From an uncultured Adlercreutzia sp. (GTDB lineage: Bacteria > Actinomycetota > Coriobacteriia > Coriobacteriales > Eggerthellaceae), in contig CAJUSP010000011.1 of NCBI GenBank assembly GCA_910589165.1, positions 1-64,000 on the forward strand: a stretch of DNA of 64,000 nt. The letters run 5' to 3'. The stretch's first letter is position 1. Each line of letters opens with the position of its first letter. The position numbers and the translations under genes were made by a program. The notes under the pieces were generated by a model. The model was given only the letters and a program-made list of their open reading frames with translations. It did no database searches and had not been told where the DNA came from. Positions 35,322 to 43,919 of this stretch are shown here, in pieces.

Positions 35322-38300
35322 TTACTCGGCGGCGTAGAGGTCCTTCAGCTTCTCGAGGTGCGCGTAGCGGTCCATGGCGGCCTGCTCGTTCTCGGCGAAC
35401 AGCTCGCCGGCGCGCTCGGGGAACTCGCGGGTCAGACGGCTGTAGCGGGCCTCGTTCATGAGGAAGTTCTGGTACTCGCCCTCGATCGGCTCCTTGGAGT
35501 CGATGATGAGCTTCTTGCCCGGGGCACCCTCGGGGTTGAAGCGCAGCAGGTTCCAGTAGCCGCAGTCCACGGCCTTCTTCATCTCGGTCTGGCAGTTGGT
35601 CATGCCGCCCTTGATGGAGTGCATCTCGCAGGGGCTGTAGCCGATGATGAGCGAGGGGCCCGGATAGGCCTCGGCCTCGGTGATGGCCTTGATGGTCTGG
35701 TTGAGGTTGGCGCCCATGGCCACCTGGGCCACGTACACGTAGCCGTAGGTCATGGCGATTTCCGACAGGCTCTTCTTCTTCACATCCTTGCCGGCGGCGG
35801 CGAACTGCGCCACCTGGCCGAGGTTCGAAGCCTTCGAGGCCTGGCCGCCGGTGTTGGAGTACACCTCGGTGTCGAAGACGAAGATGTTCACGTCCTTGCC
35901 GGAGGCGAGCACGTGGTCCAGTCCACCGTAGCCGATGTCGTAGGCCCAGCCGTCGCCGCCGAAGATCCACACCGACTTCTTGGTCAGGTACTCCTTGTTG
36001 GCGAGGATGCCCGCCGCCAGCTCGGCCACATCGCCCGTGCCGGCAGCCGCCGCCTCGAGGGCCGCCACGTAGGCCGCGGCCGCCTTCTTGGAGGCCTCGG
36101 CGTCGGTGCGGGCCTCAAGCCACGCCTTCGCAGCGTCGGCCAGTTCGCCAGCCGCGCCGCCGCACTCGATGAGTGCCTCGGAGTCGACCACGACCTTGTC
36201 CTGCACGGCCTCGTAGCCCAGAAGCATGCCCATACCGTGCTCGGCGTTGTCCTCGAACAGCGAGTTGGACCACGCCGGGCCGTGGCCGTCGGCGTTCACC
36301 GTGTACGGGCTCGTGGCCGCAGGACCGCCCCAGATGGAGCTGCAGCCCGTGGCGTTGGCGATGTACATGCGGTCGCCGAACAGCTGGGTCACCAGGCGCG
36401 CGTAGGAGGTCTGAGCGCAGCCAGCGCAGGAGCCGGAGAACTCCAGCAGCGGGCGCTTGAACTGGCTCGCCTTCACCGACGTGCCCTCGAGTTCCTCCTT
36501 GCGGGACACCTCGTTCACGCAGTAGTTGAACACCGGCTGCTCGTTCAGCTCGTCGGCGATGGGCATCATGGTCAGCGAGTCGGTGGGGCACTGGATGGCG
36601 CACAGGCCGCAGCCCATGCAGTCGAGCGGGGAAACCGCCAGCGCGTAGTGGGTGTCGGCGCAGACCTTGCCCTTCATGGGGATGGTCTTGATGTTCGCCG
36701 GCGCGGCAGCCAGTTCGGCGTCGGTCAGCGCGAAGGGACGGATGGTGGCGTGCGGACACACGAACGCGCACTGGTTGCACTCGATGCAGGTATCCGGGTT
36801 CCACTCGGGCACCGACACGGCCACGCCGCGCTTCTCGTAGGCCGAGGCGCCCAGCGGGAACTGGCCGTCCTCGTAGCCGACGAAGGCGGACACGGGCAGC
36901 GAATCGCCATCCATGCGGCCCACGGGCAGCATGACGTTCTCCACGAGGGCCACGGTCTCGGGGCGGCCGGTAAGCTCGGAGGCCTTCGGCGCGGCCGCGG
37001 CGCTCTTCCAGGCCTCGGGCACGTCCACCTTCACGAAGGCGGTGGCGCCGGCATCGATGGCCTTGTGGTTCATGTCCACGATGTCCTGGCCCTTCTTGGC
37101 GTAGGACTTCGTGGCCGCGTCCTTCATGTACTGGATGGCCTCTTCCTGCGGCATGACCTTCGCCAGGGTGAAGAAGGCCGACTGCAGGATGGTGTTGGTG
37201 CGCTTGCCCATGCCGATTTCGATGGCCAGGTCGATGGCGTTGATGAGGTAGAGATTGATGCCGTTATCGGCGATGTAGCGCTTGGCCTCGGCCGACAGGT
37301 GCTCCTCAAGCTCCTCGGGCGTCCACTGGCAGTTGATGAGGAAGGAGCCGCCGGGCTTCACATCGCGCACGATGGGGAAGTCCTTGGTGATGTAGGAGGG
37401 GTTGTGGCAGGCCACGAAGTCGGCCTTGTTCACGTAGTAGGGGCTGCGGATGGGCGCGTCGCCGAAGCGCAGGTGCGAGATGGTCACGCCGCCGGTCTTC
37501 TTCGAGTCGTACTGGAAGTAGGCCTGCACGAACTTGTCGGTGTGGTCGCCGATGATCTTGATGGAGTTCTTGTTCGCGCCCACGGTGCCGTCGCCGCCGA
37601 GGCCCCAGAACTTGCATTCGATGGTGCCGGGGGCGGCGGTGTTGGGGGCGGGCTCTTCAGGCAGCGACAGGCCCGTCACGTCGTCGACGATGCCGATGGT
37701 GAACTGGCGGCGCGGCGCGTCAAGCGCGAGCTCGGCGTACACGGCAAACAGCGAGGACGGCGGGGTGTCCTTGGAACCCAGGCCGTAGCGGCCGCCGGTG
37801 ACCGTGATGCCCTCGCGGCCTTCCACGGAAAGGGCGTTCACCACATCCATGTACAGCGGCTCGCCGATGGAGCCGGGCTCCTTGGTACGGTCGAGCACGG
37901 CGATCTTCTTCACGGTGGCCGGGAGCGCCTCCACGAACTTGCTTGTCACGAACGGGCGGTACAGGCGCACCTTCACGAGGCCCACCTTCTCGCCGTGGGC
38001 GTTCAGGTAGTCGATGACCTCCTCGGCCACGTCGCACACCGACCCCATGGCCACGATGACGCGGTCGGCATCCTCGGCGCCGTAGTAGTTGAACAGCTGG
38101 TAGTTGGTGCCCAGCTTGTCGTTCACCTTCTGCATGTACTCCTCGACCACGGCCGGCAGCGCGTCGTAGATGGGGTTGCAGGACTCGCGGTGCTGGAAGA
38201 AGATGTCGCCGTTCTCATGGGAGCCGCGCATGGCCGGGCGCTCCGGGTTCAGCGAATGCTCGCGGAAGGCGCGGACGGCGTCCATGTCGCACATCTCGGC

Positions 38301-38873
38301 CAAGTCGTCGTAGTCCCACACCTGGATCTTCTGGATCTCGTGGGAGGTGCGGAAGCCGTCGAAGAAGTTCAGGAAGGGAACGCGGCCCTTGATGGCGGCC
38401 AGATGCGCCACGGCGGACAGGTCCATGACTTCCTGCACGTTGGACTCGGCCAGCATGGCGAAGCCGGTCTGACGGCAGGCCATGACGTCGGAATGGTCGC
38501 CGAAGATGTTCAGCGCCTGGGTGGAGACGGTACGGGCCGACACGTGGAAGACGGTGGGCAGCTGCTCGGCGGCGATCTTGTACATGTTCGGGATCATGAG
38601 GAGCAGGCCCTGGGAAGCCGTGTAGGTGGTGGTGAGCGCGCCGGTGGCGAGCGACCCGTGAACCGCGCCGGCGGCACCGCCCTCGGACTGCATCTCGCAC
38701 ACCTTCACCGTGGTGCCGAAGATATTCTTGCGGCCCTGGGCGGCCCAGATGTCGACAAAGTCGGCCATGGGGCTTGAGGGAGTGATCGGGTAGATGCCGG
38801 CAACCTCGGTGAACGCGTAGGACACGTGCGCCGCGGCGTTGTTGCCGTCCATCGACTTGAGTTCTCTCGTCAT
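35322..38873 (-). CDS. nifJ: Pyruvate:ferredoxin (flavodoxin) oxidoreductase, single-chain
   Basis: Predicted 1183 aa, the normal size for a homodimeric PFOR. ATG 38873 follows AAAGGAGAGG. Domain I begins with NAAAHVSYAFTEVAGIYPIT and the pyruvate-binding region. The ferredoxin domain has two clusters (CIECNQCAFVCPHA and CMGCGLCAIQCPTDS). The TPP and third-cluster region shows GSCAGCAQTSYARL, NATGCSSIWGG and a GGDGWAYDIGYGGLDH Mg-TPP motif. It oxidises pyruvate to acetyl-CoA and CO2 and reduces ferredoxin, the central step in anaerobic carbon metabolism. It is monocistronic, with a terminator at 35259-35292. Confidence 0.96.
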   Translation of the reverse strand: MTRELKSMDGNNAAAHVSYAFTEVAGIYPITPSSPMADFVDIWAAQGRKNIFGTTVKVCEMQSEGGAAGAVHGSLATGALTTTYTASQGLLLMIPNMYKIAAEQLPTVFHVSARTVSTQALNIFGDHSDVMACRQTGFAMLAESNVQEVMDLSAVAHLAAIKGRVPFLNFFDGFRTSHEIQKIQVWDYDDLAEMCDMDAVRAFREHSLNPERPAMRGSHENGDIFFQHRESCNPIYDALPAVVEEYMQKVNDKLGTNYQLFNYYGAEDADRVIVAMGSVCDVAEEVIDYLNAHGEKVGLVKVRLYRPFVTSKFVEALPATVKKIAVLDRTKEPGSIGEPLYMDVVNALSVEGREGITVTGGRYGLGSKDTPPSSLFAVYAELALDAPRRQFTIGIVDDVTGLSLPEEPAPNTAAPGTIECKFWGLGGDGTVGANKNSIKIIGDHTDKFVQAYFQYDSKKTGGVTISHLRFGDAPIRSPYYVNKADFVACHNPSYITKDFPIVRDVKPGGSFLINCQWTPEELEEHLSAEAKRYIADNGINLYLINAIDLAIEIGMGKRTNTILQSAFFTLAKVMPQEEAIQYMKDAATKSYAKKGQDIVDMNHKAIDAGATAFVKVDVPEAWKSAAAAPKASELTGRPETVALVENVMLPVGRMDGDSLPVSAFVGYEDGQFPLGASAYEKRGVAVSVPEWNPDTCIECNQCAFVCPHATIRPFALTDAELAAAPANIKTIPMKGKVCADTHYALAVSPLDCMGCGLCAIQCPTDSLTMMPIADELNEQPVFNYCVNEVSRKEELEGTSVKASQFKRPLLEFSGSCAGCAQTSYARLVTQLFGDRMYIANATGCSSIWGGPAATSPYTVNADGHGPAWSNSLFEDNAEHGMGMLLGYEAVQDKVVVDSEALIECGGAAGELADAAKAWLEARTDAEASKKAAAAYVAALEAAAAGTGDVAELAAGILANKEYLTKKSVWIFGGDGWAYDIGYGGLDHVLASGKDVNIFVFDTEVYSNTGGQASKASNLGQVAQFAAAGKDVKKKSLSEIAMTYGYVYVAQVAMGANLNQTIKAITEAEAYPGPSLIIGYSPCEMHSIKGGMTNCQTEMKKAVDCGYWNLLRFNPEGAPGKKLIIDSKEPIEGEYQNFLMNEARYSRLTREFPERAGELFAENEQAAMDRYAHLEKLKDLYAAE

Positions 38874-39023
38874 ACATCCTCTCCTTTGCAGCTGGCCCGC
38901 GCGCCGCTGGGCCCTTCCCCGGCTCGGCGTTTGCGCGGTAGTGCTGTCGCGGAAAGGCTGAGAGAGGGGACGGACGCCTCCGACGTTGCGGGTCGGATTT
39001 GTTCTGCGAACAGAAATACCTCA

Positions 39024-39051
39024 CCGATAATAGCCGATGACGCACCGTCAA
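39024..39051 (-). promoter_or_regulatory. Possible PFOR promoter and nearby palindrome
   Basis: On the minus strand TTGACG (39051-39046) with a 16-base spacer to TATCGG (39029-39024); an overlapping TATTAT lies a few bases upstream. Just downstream, the palindrome TGTTC-TGC-GAACA (39000-39012) could be an operator. The 317-base gap 38874-39190 otherwise holds only the start region of the divergent lipoprotein gene. Confidence 0.4.
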
Positions 39052-39158
39052 CTTCCCCCCGCCCTACCATCCCGCGCCCGCTGGCCCTCCCCCGTCGGTC
39101 GACGGGTGCCAGCAGCGGATGCTGTGGGGCTTTTCCCCAAGGCGGGGAAGTTTCCCTA

Positions 39159-39164
39159 TAATGG
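39159..39164 (+). promoter_or_regulatory. -10 box of peptide-binding lipoprotein gene
   Basis: A perfect TATAAT 26 bases before ATG 39191. The -35 region (about 39136-39141) is a poor match, which may mean activator control. A short TTCCCC/GGGGAA inverted repeat overlaps it. Confidence 0.5.
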
Positions 39165-39190
39165 TGCGAAACACACGGACAGGAGCAGAT

Positions 39191-40834
39191 ATGCAGCTTA
39201 TACATACTCCTTTGACGCGGCGGGCCTTTGTGGCTGGGGCGGCGGTGGCGGGGCTGGCGCTGGCGGGGTGCTCGGTGGAAGAGCCCCTGGAGCCGGAGCC
39301 GGTCGCGGACGAAGGCGGCGCGGCCGACGTGGCGCCCATCGCCGAGCAGAGCGGGGTGGCCGGCACCCTGACGGCGGCCGTGGCCTACGAGGGGGGCGAC
39401 GCGAACCCCATCGGCACGAGCGCCGGCGTGTTCCTTGCCGCGGGCTGGCACGTGTTCGAAGGGCTCTACGAGCTGGACATGCACACCTACAAGGCCGTCT
39501 GCGGCCTGGCCGCCGACTTCCCCCTGCAGATTGACGAGTTGGAATACGAGGTGACCCTGCGCGAGGAGACCGTGTTCTCCAACGGGCTGCCGCTTACGGC
39601 CCTCGACGTGGTGAACGCCTTCGAGCGCAACATGGAAAACGACCTCTACGGCGCCTTCCTCTCGTTCATCGGCTCGGTTACCGCTAGCGATGAGCGCACC
39701 ATCCGCTTCAAGCTGATCGCCCCCATGGGCACCCTGCTGCAGGAGCGGCTCGCCCTTGTGCGCATCTTCCCGGCAAGCCTGACCGAAGAGCAGCTTGCCA
39801 CCAAGCCCATCGGCTCGGGGCCGTGGTGCTACGAGCGCATCGAGGCAGCCGACGGCGGCACCATCGCGTTCACGGCGAACCGCAACTACACCGGCCCTTG
39901 GCCCGCCACCTGCTCGCGCATGGAATGGACGGTGGTCCTCGACGACGACAAGCGCACCGAGCGCTTGGCCGACAAGAAGGTCATCTGCATGGAAGCGGCC
40001 CCCGAGGTACACGCGCAGGAGCTGCTGGATGCCGGCGCCACCGTGGAATACGTGCCCGGCTTCAACCTGCCCTTCCTCATGTTCAACTGCGAGAAGCCGC
40101 CCTTCGACGACGTGCGCGTTCGCCAGGCGCTCCATTACGCGCTGGATGTCGACTCGCTCATCGGCGACGTTATGGCCGGCCACGCCCGCCCGGCCACCTC
40201 GCTTCTGCCCGATTACTTCCGCCACTACCACCGGGCCTCTACCGTGTACAGCTACGACCCCGAGAAGGCGCGCAAGTTGCTGGCCGAGGCCGGCGTCGAC
40301 GAGCTGGCGCTGACCCTGCGCGTGAACGACAACTGGGTAAGCGAGCTCTCCGAGGCCATTGTGCGCGACTGGGAGGCGGTGGGCGTTACCGCCGAGGTGG
40401 TGCCGCTGGACACCACCGCACTGTTCGCCGACCTGTCCCAGGTGCCCGAGCCGGGCACGCTGCTGCCCTTCGACGTGGTACTCTCGCCGGGAGACCCGTC
40501 GTGCTTCGGCAACGACGCCGACCTCATCATCAGCTGGTGGTACGGCGACAACCTGTGGACGCGCGCCCGCAGCCGCTGGGCCGCAAGCGACGCCTTCGCC
40601 GAGCTATCAGAGCTGCTGGCCCAGGCGCGGGCGAGCACCAGCGAGGACGAGCAGCAGGGGCTGTGGAACCAGTGCTTCGACATCATCGCCGCCGAGGTGC
40701 CGCTGTACCCGCTGTTCCACCGCGAGACGGCCACCGCCTGGTGGCCCGGGCAGCTGGACGACTACGACCCCATCTCGGCCACCGGCCTCAACTTCCTCGG
40801 CGCCACCCCCATGAAAGACGTCGACCCGATCTAA
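39191..40834 (+). CDS. ABC transporter substrate-binding lipoprotein, peptide/nickel family
   Basis: Predicted 547 aa. ATG 39191 has AGGAG 10 bases upstream; a longer in-frame reading adds only a non-conserved leader. The N-terminus is a signal with TRRAFV and a lipobox LAGC (Cys27). The mature part follows the SBP_bac_5 pattern: FEGLYELDMHTYK, LREETVFSNGLPLTALDVVNAF, IGSGPWCYERIEA and VRQALHYALDVDSLIGDV. It would bind oligopeptides or a related solute outside the membrane. No permease or ATPase gene is adjacent, so its transporter partner lies elsewhere or it works as an orphan receptor. Confidence 0.9.
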   Translation: MQLIHTPLTRRAFVAGAAVAGLALAGCSVEEPLEPEPVADEGGAADVAPIAEQSGVAGTLTAAVAYEGGDANPIGTSAGVFLAAGWHVFEGLYELDMHTYKAVCGLAADFPLQIDELEYEVTLREETVFSNGLPLTALDVVNAFERNMENDLYGAFLSFIGSVTASDERTIRFKLIAPMGTLLQERLALVRIFPASLTEEQLATKPIGSGPWCYERIEAADGGTIAFTANRNYTGPWPATCSRMEWTVVLDDDKRTERLADKKVICMEAAPEVHAQELLDAGATVEYVPGFNLPFLMFNCEKPPFDDVRVRQALHYALDVDSLIGDVMAGHARPATSLLPDYFRHYHRASTVYSYDPEKARKLLAEAGVDELALTLRVNDNWVSELSEAIVRDWEAVGVTAEVVPLDTTALFADLSQVPEPGTLLPFDVVLSPGDPSCFGNDADLIISWWYGDNLWTRARSRWAASDAFAELSELLAQARASTSEDEQQGLWNQCFDIIAAEVPLYPLFHRETATAWWPGQLDDYDPISATGLNFLGATPMKDVDPI

Positions 40835-40862
40835 GCCCCATCGACCGGTGCGGGAGGGGGCC

Positions 40863-43040
40863 TTACTTCCAGAAGAGGACGGAGTCGACGAGGCCCTGGT
40901 AGGCCCAGGGGTACACGTCCGAGTACCAGCCGGTCTCAGGCACGAGGCAGAGCAGGGCGCTGTAAGCCACCGACACCGTCACCAGCACGATGAGCACCTT
41001 CAGCATAAGGTCGTGGGCGCCGGCGCGCTCGGCCAGCTGCTCGTTCACAACGAAGCACAGAAGCACCGCGGCGGCCAGGAACATGAAGCTGAAGTCGGCG
41101 TAGTAGCGCTGGAGAATACCGGCGAGCTCGGCGTCAAGGAGGGCCACCAGCACGCCCGAGGCCACCAGCACCACGATGATGCCGAAGATGGTGCGCGTCT
41201 CGGCCTGGCGCGATCGCATGGCCAGAATGCGCCGCGTGAACGCGAGCACCCACAGGATGGGCAGGCAGGCCAAAATGCCGCCGAAGGTAACCTCTTTGAT
41301 GGTCTGCCCCATGTAGGTGGTGTCGAACGGCGCCGGCTGCAAAAACGGGAACACCCCGGCCATGCAGGGCGGCTGCAGGAAGTAGGTGAAGAACGCCGGA
41401 GCCAGACGCCCCAGGTTCATGCCGCGCTTGGTCATGTCGTTCACCGTGAGGTTGTAGTTCGCCCCGAAATCGGTCAGCGAGCCGAACCGCGCGTAGTTGT
41501 AGGCCATAATACCCGCCGCCACCAACACGTAGGGTGCCGCCAAGCAGGCGAACTCCGCCATGCCGCGGCGCGTGGCAAGGCGGCGCTCGGTAATGTAGGT
41601 GCGCCAGAACAGCGGGAAGGCCAGAATCGACAGCACCAGCAGCTGCGGGCGGCACCCGGCCACGAGCGCCATGCACAGCGACCCGGCGAAGAGCCACCCG
41701 CACTTGCGCTGCGCCAGACGCGAGCGCATCCAGCAGTAGAGCCCCCACACGGAAAACGCCAGCCCGCACATAATGGGCAGCGAGTAGAACGTGGGGAATT
41801 TCACCAGGTACATGATGCCGCAGCAGAACACGAGCGGGATTTGCAGCAGCAGGTACACGCCCAGGCTCACCGATCGGAAATGGTAGCGGGCGAAGCGGTC
41901 GAGCAGCGCCGTGGCGCCTAGGATGAACAGCAGCGCCATGACGAGCACGCCGATGGCCGTGGGGAAGCTCGCCCCCGTGGCCAGGTAGAAGGGCAGGTAG
42001 AACAGCAGCACCGGCACCACGCCGAAGTACACGTAGTAGCGGCCGTCATGGTAGGCCACGTCGAACAGGTAGGGCTCGCCGGTCTCCTTCTGCAGCTCGT
42101 CGCGAGCGCCCTTGTCGTAGGGGTCGTCCATGTCCTGCAGCCACTGGGGCGGCTCCTCTTCCAGGTACAGCTGCCCGTGGGCCATGGCCTCGGCGAGCAT
42201 GGCGTACTGCTGGGCGTTGTCGCCGCCCACCTCGAAGGTGTTCACCAGCGACGAGCCGTCCCAGGAACCATAGTTGTAGCTCGAGGTGGCCACACCCACA
42301 AGGTTCGACCCGTAGAACAGAAACGTCGTTGTCAGGGCCAGCTCAATGGCCACGGCGAAGATGATGCCCGCCTTCGACTTGCGCGGGTTCTCCACGATGC
42401 GGATGCGGTAGATGGCCGATTTCGGGCGGAAGGCGTACACGAGCAGCAGGATGCCCAGGGCCGCCGCGAAGCGGACGCCGTTGAAGGCGAAGGGGCGGTG
42501 CGCGTTCAGGTACACGCCGTCGAGCTTGATGGGATAGGAGATATCCTCCCCCACTACCTCGATGCGGAGGTTCTCGACGAAGCCCGCCGTCTGCAGGGTG
42601 ATGAACTTGGAGGGCACCACCTTGGTAGACACCCAGGCCTCGGGCACGCCGATAGTGTACTCGGTGGTATCGAAGTAGGTCTGATGGGCCGAGTCGGTGA
42701 ACTGGATCTTCACGGCGATGTTCTGGGCCGCCTGAGCTTCGTCGAAGTCGATCATTACATTGTGGACTTCGGTGTTCAGGCTCGAGAACTCTATGACATG
42801 GTCCATGTCGGTGAGCACGTAGGCGCCATCCTCGTCCTGAGGTAGATTGAGCCGGCCGTCCAGGTCGATGGTTTGGTACCCGGCCGTGGCGAAGAACCCG
42901 ATATTGAAGACGAAGGCCTCCAGCAGAAGGGCGATGGCCACGATAACGGCCACGGCCCGCGCCACCTTCAGAAGGGACGCGCGGTAGACGAGCATGAAAT
43001 GCTCGAAGGTGTAGTGTATGTTCTCGCGAACAGTAGGCAT
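40863..43040 (-). CDS. Large multi-spanning membrane protein, GT-C-like
   Basis: Predicted 725 aa. One membrane segment (about residues 27-55) is followed by a ~130-residue external domain, then about ten more membrane segments. The acidic stretch GGDNAQQYAMLAEAMAHGQLYL and the YHDGRYYVYFGVVPVLLFYLPF loop resemble GT-C glycosyltransferases that use polyprenyl-phosphate sugars, and ILQRYYADFSFMFLAA near the C-terminus is also seen in such proteins. The substrate is unknown; cell-wall glycan or glycolipid decoration is an inference. The ATG has no ribosome binding site but a TATAAT only 6 bases upstream, so it is probably translated from a leaderless mRNA. Confidence 0.65.
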   Translation of the reverse strand: MPTVRENIHYTFEHFMLVYRASLLKVARAVAVIVAIALLLEAFVFNIGFFATAGYQTIDLDGRLNLPQDEDGAYVLTDMDHVIEFSSLNTEVHNVMIDFDEAQAAQNIAVKIQFTDSAHQTYFDTTEYTIGVPEAWVSTKVVPSKFITLQTAGFVENLRIEVVGEDISYPIKLDGVYLNAHRPFAFNGVRFAAALGILLLVYAFRPKSAIYRIRIVENPRKSKAGIIFAVAIELALTTTFLFYGSNLVGVATSSYNYGSWDGSSLVNTFEVGGDNAQQYAMLAEAMAHGQLYLEEEPPQWLQDMDDPYDKGARDELQKETGEPYLFDVAYHDGRYYVYFGVVPVLLFYLPFYLATGASFPTAIGVLVMALLFILGATALLDRFARYHFRSVSLGVYLLLQIPLVFCCGIMYLVKFPTFYSLPIMCGLAFSVWGLYCWMRSRLAQRKCGWLFAGSLCMALVAGCRPQLLVLSILAFPLFWRTYITERRLATRRGMAEFACLAAPYVLVAAGIMAYNYARFGSLTDFGANYNLTVNDMTKRGMNLGRLAPAFFTYFLQPPCMAGVFPFLQPAPFDTTYMGQTIKEVTFGGILACLPILWVLAFTRRILAMRSRQAETRTIFGIIVVLVASGVLVALLDAELAGILQRYYADFSFMFLAAAVLLCFVVNEQLAERAGAHDLMLKVLIVLVTVSVAYSALLCLVPETGWYSDVYPWAYQGLVDSVLFWK

Positions 43041-43046
43041 GGCCCC

Positions 43047-43052
43047 ATTATA
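43047..43052 (-). promoter_or_regulatory. -10 box giving a leaderless transcript
   Basis: On the minus strand TATAAT is followed by GGGGCC and then the ATG at 43040. Transcription should begin at or beside the start codon. The box directly abuts the T-rich tail of the adk terminator. Confidence 0.6.
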
Positions 43053-43089
43053 AAGAAATCCCGCGCTCCCCAGACGGGAACGCGGGATT
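43053..43089 (-). terminator. Terminator after adk
   Basis: AATCCCGCG (43089-43081 on the minus strand) pairs with CGCGGGATT (43065-43057), with an inner TCCC/GGGA extension, followed by TTTCTTTA. It lies 30 bases after the adk stop. Confidence 0.8.
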
Positions 43090-43118
43090 GATGCGCAGGA
43101 TTCGCCGTAGGGAAGATC

Positions 43119-43748
43119 CTACAGGTTGAGCGCTTCCTTCACGTCGGCGTAGACGACGTTCGGGTCGCGATCGCCGTCGATGGTCACCAAAAGCTCACTG
43201 CCACGGTAGTAGTCGATGAGCGGGCTCGTGGAGGTCTCGTACACGTCGAGGCGGTTGCGCACGGTGGCCTCGTTGTCGTCGTCGCGCTGGTACATCTCGC
43301 CGCCGCACTTGGGGCAGGTGGCGCCGTCGGCCGCGCTGCCGATGTAGCCGCACTCACGGCACATGCGACGAGAGGTGAGGCGCGCCACGATAACCTCGGG
43401 GTCCACATCGATGAGCAGCGCCGCATCGAGCGGACGGCCCAGCTTGGAAAGCTCGGCATCAAGCGCCACGGCCTGGGCCGAGGTGCGCGGGAAGCCGTCG
43501 AGGATGAAGCCGGTCTCGGTGTCGGGCTCGGCCAGACGCTCGGTAACCAGGCCGATGATGACCTCGTCGGGCACCAGATCGCCGGCATCCATGTAGGACT
43601 TCGCCTTCACGCCCAGCTCGGTGCCAGCGGCCACCGCAGCGCGCAGCATATCGCCCGTGGAAATGTGGGGAGTCTTGAACTCCTCCACGAGCTTGGCGGC
43701 CTGCGTGCCCTTGCCAGCACCCGGCGCTCCCAGAAGTACGATGTTCAT
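43119..43748 (-). CDS. adk: Adenylate kinase
   Basis: Predicted 209 aa. The start at 43748 gives the canonical MNIVLLGAPGAGKGTQA P-loop; AAAGGG precedes it. The LID domain carries four cysteines (CRECGYIG and CPKCGGEMY), so it is the zinc-binding, long form common in Gram-positives. It interconverts ATP and AMP with two ADP. It follows secY, the usual order at the end of the spc operon, but a 170-base gap with palindromic repeats separates them. Confidence 0.97.
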   Translation of the reverse strand: MNIVLLGAPGAGKGTQAAKLVEEFKTPHISTGDMLRAAVAAGTELGVKAKSYMDAGDLVPDEVIIGLVTERLAEPDTETGFILDGFPRTSAQAVALDAELSKLGRPLDAALLIDVDPEVIVARLTSRRMCRECGYIGSAADGATCPKCGGEMYQRDDDNEATVRNRLDVYETSTSPLIDYYRGSELLVTIDGDRDPNVVYADVKEALNL

Positions 43749-43778
43749 GCAAACACCCTTTCGAATAGTCAATCGTTC

Positions 43779-43899
43779 CGTAGGGCAAAGGCCATGCCTT
43801 TGCCGCCCAAGTCGGTCCGTAGGGCAACGGCTCTGCCCTTGCCGCCTTCCGCGGCGTTCGCCTTGCTTGAGCGGAAGGGGCATGGCCCCTTCCCTACGA
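43779..43899. repeat. Palindromic repeat cluster between adk and secY
   Basis: Three units: GGCAAAGGC-CAT-GCCTTTGCC (43784-43804), an imperfect GGCAACGGC/GCCCTTGCC unit (about 43823-43843), and GGAAGGGGC-ATG-GCCCCTTCC (43873-43893) followed by CTACG. The outer units match the pair at 18177-18264. It lies within the presumed secY-adk transcript. Confidence 0.75.
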
Positions 43900-43919
43900 T
43901 TGCTGTCCCGAAGGTTTCC

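Noticed and set aside
43749..43883. N-terminal extension of adenylate kinase
   Set aside because: The canonical start MNIVLLGAPGAGKGT lies at 43748; the extension again reads through palindromic repeats.
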